Below are positions 7,494 to 10,310 of a stretch of 10,310 bases of DNA, one piece after another (the stretch's first letter is position 1; the number at the start of each line of letters is the position of its first letter). A program made the position numbers and the translations under genes. This stretch comes from Gammaproteobacteria bacterium (lineage in GTDB: Bacteria; Pseudomonadota; Gammaproteobacteria; Chromatiales; Chromatiaceae). Location: positions 1 to 10,310 of the forward strand of contig DAOUQU010000034.1 in NCBI GenBank assembly GCA_030625445.1, written 5' to 3'. The notes under the pieces were generated by a model. It saw only the letters and a list, made by a program, of their open reading frames with translations. It was not told the origin of the DNA and did not search any database.

Positions 7494-7510
7494 GGCTCAT
7501 TCGGTGAGCC
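7494..7510 (+). promoter_or_regulatory. Hairpin in the mtaB leader, just upstream of its ribosome binding site
   Basis: GGCTCA-TTCGG-TGAGCC forms a perfect 6-bp GC-rich stem with a 5-nt loop. It ends one base before the mtaB Shine-Dalgarno GGGAAG (7512-7517), which is nine bases from the ATG. In the mRNA the stem would sit directly beside the ribosome landing site and could tune translation or stabilise the 5' end. No U-tract follows, so it is not a terminator. Confidence 0.45.
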
Positions 7511-7526
7511 CGGGAAGAACGATTGA

Positions 7527-8819
7527 ATGCAAGTGCATTTTCAAACGCTTGGCTGTCGCCTCAATGAAGCCGAACTGGAGAGCTGGGCGCGGCAGTTTCG
7601 CCAGCAGGGCCACCACGTGGCTGCTGATATCGAGCATGCCGACCTGGTTGTGGTCAATACCTGTGCGGTGACCGAAGAGGCGGTGCGCAAATCGCGTCGC
7701 CTGATCCGCCGTGCGCAGCGCTCCAATCCGCAGGCCAAACTGGTCGTCAGCGGCTGTTATTCCTCCCTGAATCCTGACGAGAGCAGCGCGCTTCCCGGCG
7801 TCGACTTGCTGGTGGAAAATCGTGACAAGGAGAAACTTCCACGCCTGGTGGCGGAAGCCTTTTCTGTTCCAACCATGCCGCAGATCGCCACGGAGCCAGG
7901 CGAAAACCCCCTCTTCCGCCGCGGCCGCCAGCGCGCATTCATCAAGGTCCAGGATGGCTGCAGGTATCGCTGTACCTATTGCATTGTCACCGAGGCCCGC
8001 GGCGAAGAGCGCAGCCGTCCGCTCATAGCGATCATCGAGGAAATCAATGATCTGCATGCTCAGGGAATTCAGGAGGCGGTGATTACCGGCGTACATCTGG
8101 GCGGTTATGGCAGCGGCCTGGGAGTTGATCTCTCTGAGCTGATCAGCAGCATACTTGAGCAGACAACAATTCCGCGTCTGCGTCTTGGCTCACTGGAGCC
8201 ATGGGATATACCCGACGGCTTCTGGAAGCTGTTTGACAACAGGCGCCTGATGCCGCATCTGCATCTGCCGCTGCAGAGCGGTACGGATTCGGTGCTGCGC
8301 CGCATGGCGCGCCGCTGCAAGACGGCGGATTTTCAGCAGCTGATGACGGATGCACAGCAGCAGGTTGCTGAACTGAATATCACCACCGACATCATCGTCG
8401 GATTTCCCGGTGAGAGCGATGCCGAGTGGCAGCAGACAATGGAGTTCCTGCGCCAGCTTCAATTTTCACACATGCATATCTTCAGCTACTCCCCGCGCCC
8501 CGGAACCAGGGCGGCAGAACTCCCTGCACAGGTTGATGACGCGATAAAACGTCAGCGCAGCAGAGAGCTTCATCAACTAATGTCAGAGATGAAGAGCACC
8601 TCACTGGCAGCCGCACTCAATCAATCTGTCGACGTGCTTGTCGAGAGCAGAGCCACAGATGAGGATGGCGACTGGTATGTTGGTTATACCCCGAATTACC
8701 TGCGCATACGTTTCCCGGTTTCGCAAAAAGAGTCCTCCATGGAAAACCGCATAGTCCGTGTCGAGATCACTGCAGTGGATCAACAAAACGGCAGGTTGAC
8801 AGGTCATGTTGCATGCTGA
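7527..8819 (+). CDS. mtaB: tRNA (N6-L-threonylcarbamoyladenosine(37)-C2)-methylthiotransferase MtaB
   Basis: Cytoplasmic radical-SAM enzyme predicted to convert t6A37 into ms2t6A37 in ANN-decoding tRNAs, improving codon-anticodon fidelity. The 430-residue length is normal. The N-terminal UPF0004 domain has the three cluster cysteines Cys10 (QTLGCRLNEAE), Cys46 (VNTCAVTEEAVRKSR) and Cys77 (VVSGCYSS). The radical-SAM CxxxCxxC is Cys145, Cys149 and Cys152 (DGCRYRCTYCIVTEARG). Later core motifs include GVHLGGYG, HLPLQSGTDSVLRRM and DIIVGFPGE, followed by a TRAM-like RNA-binding tail from about residue 368. The LGCRLNEAE opening and the R-G-E-E-R-S-R-P context favour MtaB over MiaB and RimO. The ATG at 7527 has GGGAAG nine bases upstream. 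The gene stands alone, divergent from rmuC and convergent with the DUF3240 gene. The stop lies in CTGATTATCAG, a short palindrome that is not a recognisable terminator. Confidence 0.93.
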   Translation: MQVHFQTLGCRLNEAELESWARQFRQQGHHVAADIEHADLVVVNTCAVTEEAVRKSRRLIRRAQRSNPQAKLVVSGCYSSLNPDESSALPGVDLLVENRDKEKLPRLVAEAFSVPTMPQIATEPGENPLFRRGRQRAFIKVQDGCRYRCTYCIVTEARGEERSRPLIAIIEEINDLHAQGIQEAVITGVHLGGYGSGLGVDLSELISSILEQTTIPRLRLGSLEPWDIPDGFWKLFDNRRLMPHLHLPLQSGTDSVLRRMARRCKTADFQQLMTDAQQQVAELNITTDIIVGFPGESDAEWQQTMEFLRQLQFSHMHIFSYSPRPGTRAAELPAQVDDAIKRQRSRELHQLMSEMKSTSLAAALNQSVDVLVESRATDEDGDWYVGYTPNYLRIRFPVSQKESSMENRIVRVEITAVDQQNGRLTGHVAC

Positions 8820-8926
8820 TTATCAGTAGCACTATGCCACGGGGCCGCCAATAAATATTGACCAGTTGTGCTTCTCCTGTTGCCCCTCTTCAGCGTTCCA
8901 GCAACTTCTGGTGGGAACTGTAATTC

Positions 8927-9229
8927 TCACAATCTCCCGGCATCCGCAACCGGTACTACCCAGTAGTGAATACCGCTGCCATGGAACTTTTGTTTGAGCG
9001 CATCTATTACACCCCGGGTTTGTGATGCAGGCAGATGCGTCTGGAACAGAACCTGTTTTTTGCGCCCGGTGACCTGTTCATGGATCGAAAGCGAATGGAT
9101 GGAGGTTCCATGGCCACTGACAGGCAGACTGGTAAAACCCGATATCTGCTCCTGTTCCAGCAGCCAGTCTACGATGCTGTCTTCAATCGCCGTCGAGACA
9201 ACGATGGACAATAGTGCGAGTGGTTCCAT
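8927..9229 (-). CDS. DUF3240 family protein, linked to a CzcA-type metal efflux pump
   Basis: Small soluble protein of 100 residues that I recognise as DUF3240 from its opening (MEPLALLSIVV), the segment IEDSIVDWLLEQEQISGFTS, and the following LPVSGHG. Members commonly sit beside heavy-metal RND genes, and the function is not established. The protein looks like a small alpha/beta fold of the PII/CutA type; that is an impression from the pattern of strands and helices. Histidines 40, 45 and 50 are evenly spaced, with others at 65, 83 and 88, so metal sensing or binding is conceivable. The ATG at 9229 is two bases after the stop triplet of the upstream permease. GGAG lies at 9240-9237, seven bases before the ATG. 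A longer in-frame start at 9259 would overlap the permease by 29 bases and adds a non-family N-terminus, so I reject it. There is no signal peptide. Confidence 0.85.
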   Translation of the reverse strand: MEPLALLSIVVSTAIEDSIVDWLLEQEQISGFTSLPVSGHGTSIHSLSIHEQVTGRKKQVLFQTHLPASQTRGVIDALKQKFHGSGIHYWVVPVADAGRL

Positions 9230-9230
9230 C

Positions 9231-10310
9231 TTAGCTCTCCTGCGGGTTAGAGTCGCCAAAACGGCGGTAAAGAATCGGCAACAGAATCAATGTCAGCAGT
9301 GTCGACGACACCAGTCCACCGATCACTACAATCGCCAATGGTCGCTGAATTTCGGAACCGGGGCCACTGGCGAACAGCAGCGGAACCAGGCCAAAGGCGG
9401 CGATAGTCGCTGTCATCATGACCGGCCGGAGACGGCGTTTGGCGCCCTCCAGCACAACTTCACCGACAGGAAGACCCAGCGCCAGCAGCTGGTTGAAATA
9501 GGTCAGCATCACCACGCCATTGAGCACTGCAATACCCAGCAGTGCGATAAAACCGACTGAAGCCGGTACCGACAGATACTCGCCCGTCAACCACAGGGCG
9601 ACCACGCCGCCGATCAGGGCAAAGGGGATGTTGCTCAAAACCAGTATGGCCTGTCGCACCGAACCGAAGGTAGTAAACAGAATGAGAAAGATCAGGCCCA
9701 GTGCTATCGGCACGACAAGCGTCAGACGCTGTGCTGCACGCTGCTGGTTTTCAAACTCACCACCCCATTCGAGGTAGTTTCCTGCAGGCAGTTTGATCTG
9801 CTCGGCGACCATCGCTTTGGCCTCCTCGACAAAACCGACAAGATCGCGCCCCGAAACATTGGCGATCACCACGGCCATGCGCTTGCCGCGTTCACGATTC
9901 ACAGAGACAGGGCCTTCGGTACGTTGCATATGCACCAGGTCATGCAGGTGACCACGGCTTCCATTCGGCAATACAATATGCTGGGCTGCAAAGCTCGCCG
10001 GCGAATCACGCAGGCTTTCCGGGCCGCGCAGCAGCAGTGGAATACGGCGGTTGCCTTTGTAGATGGTGCTCAGTTGCAAGCCTTCGACCTGGATGCGCAG
10101 CAGACCCTCCAGGGCATCGACATCCAGACCCAGGCGCCCGGCGGCCAGGCGATCGACTTTGAGGCTGTAATACTGCGCGCCTTCGTTGCGGGGAGTGTAG
10201 ACATCCTCGGCGCCGTCAATGGTTTTGACAGCCGCTACAATCGCTTCAGCTGTGCGGTTCAGAGCTTCCGTATCATCGCCGAATATCTTGATGGCCAGAT
10301 CACCGCGCAC
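9231..10310 (-). CDS. CzcA/CusA-type heavy-metal efflux RND permease, C-terminal part (5' end beyond window)
   Basis: These are the last 359 residues of an HME-RND inner-membrane pump that exports metal cations using proton flow. Full-length members have about 1,020-1,050 residues, so roughly two thirds lies to the right of the window. The first visible codon (GTG at 10310) is internal, as VRGDLAIKIFGDD matches the mid-protein GIRsdvavKvfGDD region of the family. The second periplasmic domain runs to about residue 195 and contains the HME hallmark WGGEFENQQRA (182-192). Five C-terminal membrane segments follow at about 198-215, 222-241, 250-272, 297-314 and 325-347, with GFIALLGIAVLNGVVML (253-269) in the HME TM10 position. 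The first-half residues that separate Zn/Co/Cd from Cu/Ag specificity are out of view. The DUF3240 partner leans towards a Czc/Cnr-type system, but that is inference. Confidence 0.93.
   Translation of the reverse strand: MRGDLAIKIFGDDTEALNRTAEAIVAAVKTIDGAEDVYTPRNEGAQYYSLKVDRLAAGRLGLDVDALEGLLRIQVEGLQLSTIYKGNRRIPLLLRGPESLRDSPASFAAQHIVLPNGSRGHLHDLVHMQRTEGPVSVNRERGKRMAVVIANVSGRDLVGFVEEAKAMVAEQIKLPAGNYLEWGGEFENQQRAAQRLTLVVPIALGLIFLILFTTFGSVRQAILVLSNIPFALIGGVVALWLTGEYLSVPASVGFIALLGIAVLNGVVMLTYFNQLLALGLPVGEVVLEGAKRRLRPVMMTATIAAFGLVPLLFASGPGSEIQRPLAIVVIGGLVSSTLLTLILLPILYRRFGDSNPQES
9237..9240 (-). promoter_or_regulatory. Shine-Dalgarno for the DUF3240 gene inside the permease 3' end
   Basis: GGAG on the minus strand lies seven bases before the ATG at 9229 and within the last codons of the upstream permease (stop triplet 9233-9231). 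The DUF3240 start therefore reuses permease coding bases, and ribosomes finishing the permease are placed to reinitiate. This fixes the start at 9229. Confidence 0.7.

Noticed and set aside
8820..8926. Terminator between the convergent mtaB and DUF3240 genes
   Set aside because: Only weak structures are present: the CTGATTATCAG palindrome at 8816-8826 and a bulged GTTCCAG...CTGG..GAAC stem at 8895-8918. Neither is followed by a U-tract, so I see no supportable terminator in this 107-bp gap.
9231..9259. DUF3240 start at 9259 overlapping the CzcA 3' end by 29 bases
   Set aside because: The extra residues (MATLTRRRAK) come from permease coding sequence and do not look like the family N-terminus; the ATG at 9229 has GGAG at ideal spacing.

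Overview
The window (10,310 bp, by eye moderately GC-rich) looks like a chromosomal segment of a Gram-negative proteobacterium. Two inner-membrane RND efflux permeases, an RmuC protein and an MtaB-type tRNA methylthiotransferase all point there. I cannot fix the class from sequence alone: a gamma- or zeta-proteobacterium would fit, and nothing indicates a plasmid, phage or insertion sequence.

Layout. Positions 1-3937 (+ strand) hold the end of an RND efflux operon: a periplasmic adaptor cut by the window edge, followed by a complete 1019-residue permease whose ATG overlaps the adaptor's TAA by one base. Positions 3938-4024 are a short convergent gap filled by an inverted array of 9-bp units. 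Positions 4025-5728 (- strand) encode a 567-residue exported protein I do not recognise; it very likely starts at TTG. Positions 5729-5960 hold a putative promoter with a dyad, a tandem heptamer pair and a second inverted array, this one of 7-bp units. Positions 5961-7352 (- strand) are rmuC. A 174-bp divergent region separates it from mtaB (7527-8819, +). After a 107-bp convergent gap, a second RND operon reads leftwards: a small DUF3240 protein (8927-9229) preceded by the C-terminal third of a CzcA/CusA-type heavy-metal permease (9231 to the right edge).

How the genes relate. The two efflux systems belong to different RND subfamilies, a general HAE-like pump on the left and a metal-exporting HME pump on the right. 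They flank a housekeeping block concerned with DNA stability (rmuC) and tRNA position-37 modification (mtaB). The adaptor and permease form one tripartite-pump operon; no outer-membrane factor is visible. CzcA and DUF3240 are translationally coupled. The exported protein is an orphan as far as can be seen here.

Most unusual content. The most unusual features are the two intergenic inverted repeats. Both are made of short units in strict phase (9 bp, 3+3 units; 7 bp, 4+4 units), both lie a few bases from a stop codon, and they differ in sequence but share the same architecture. I found no evidence of a defence island, CRISPR array or other new multi-gene system.
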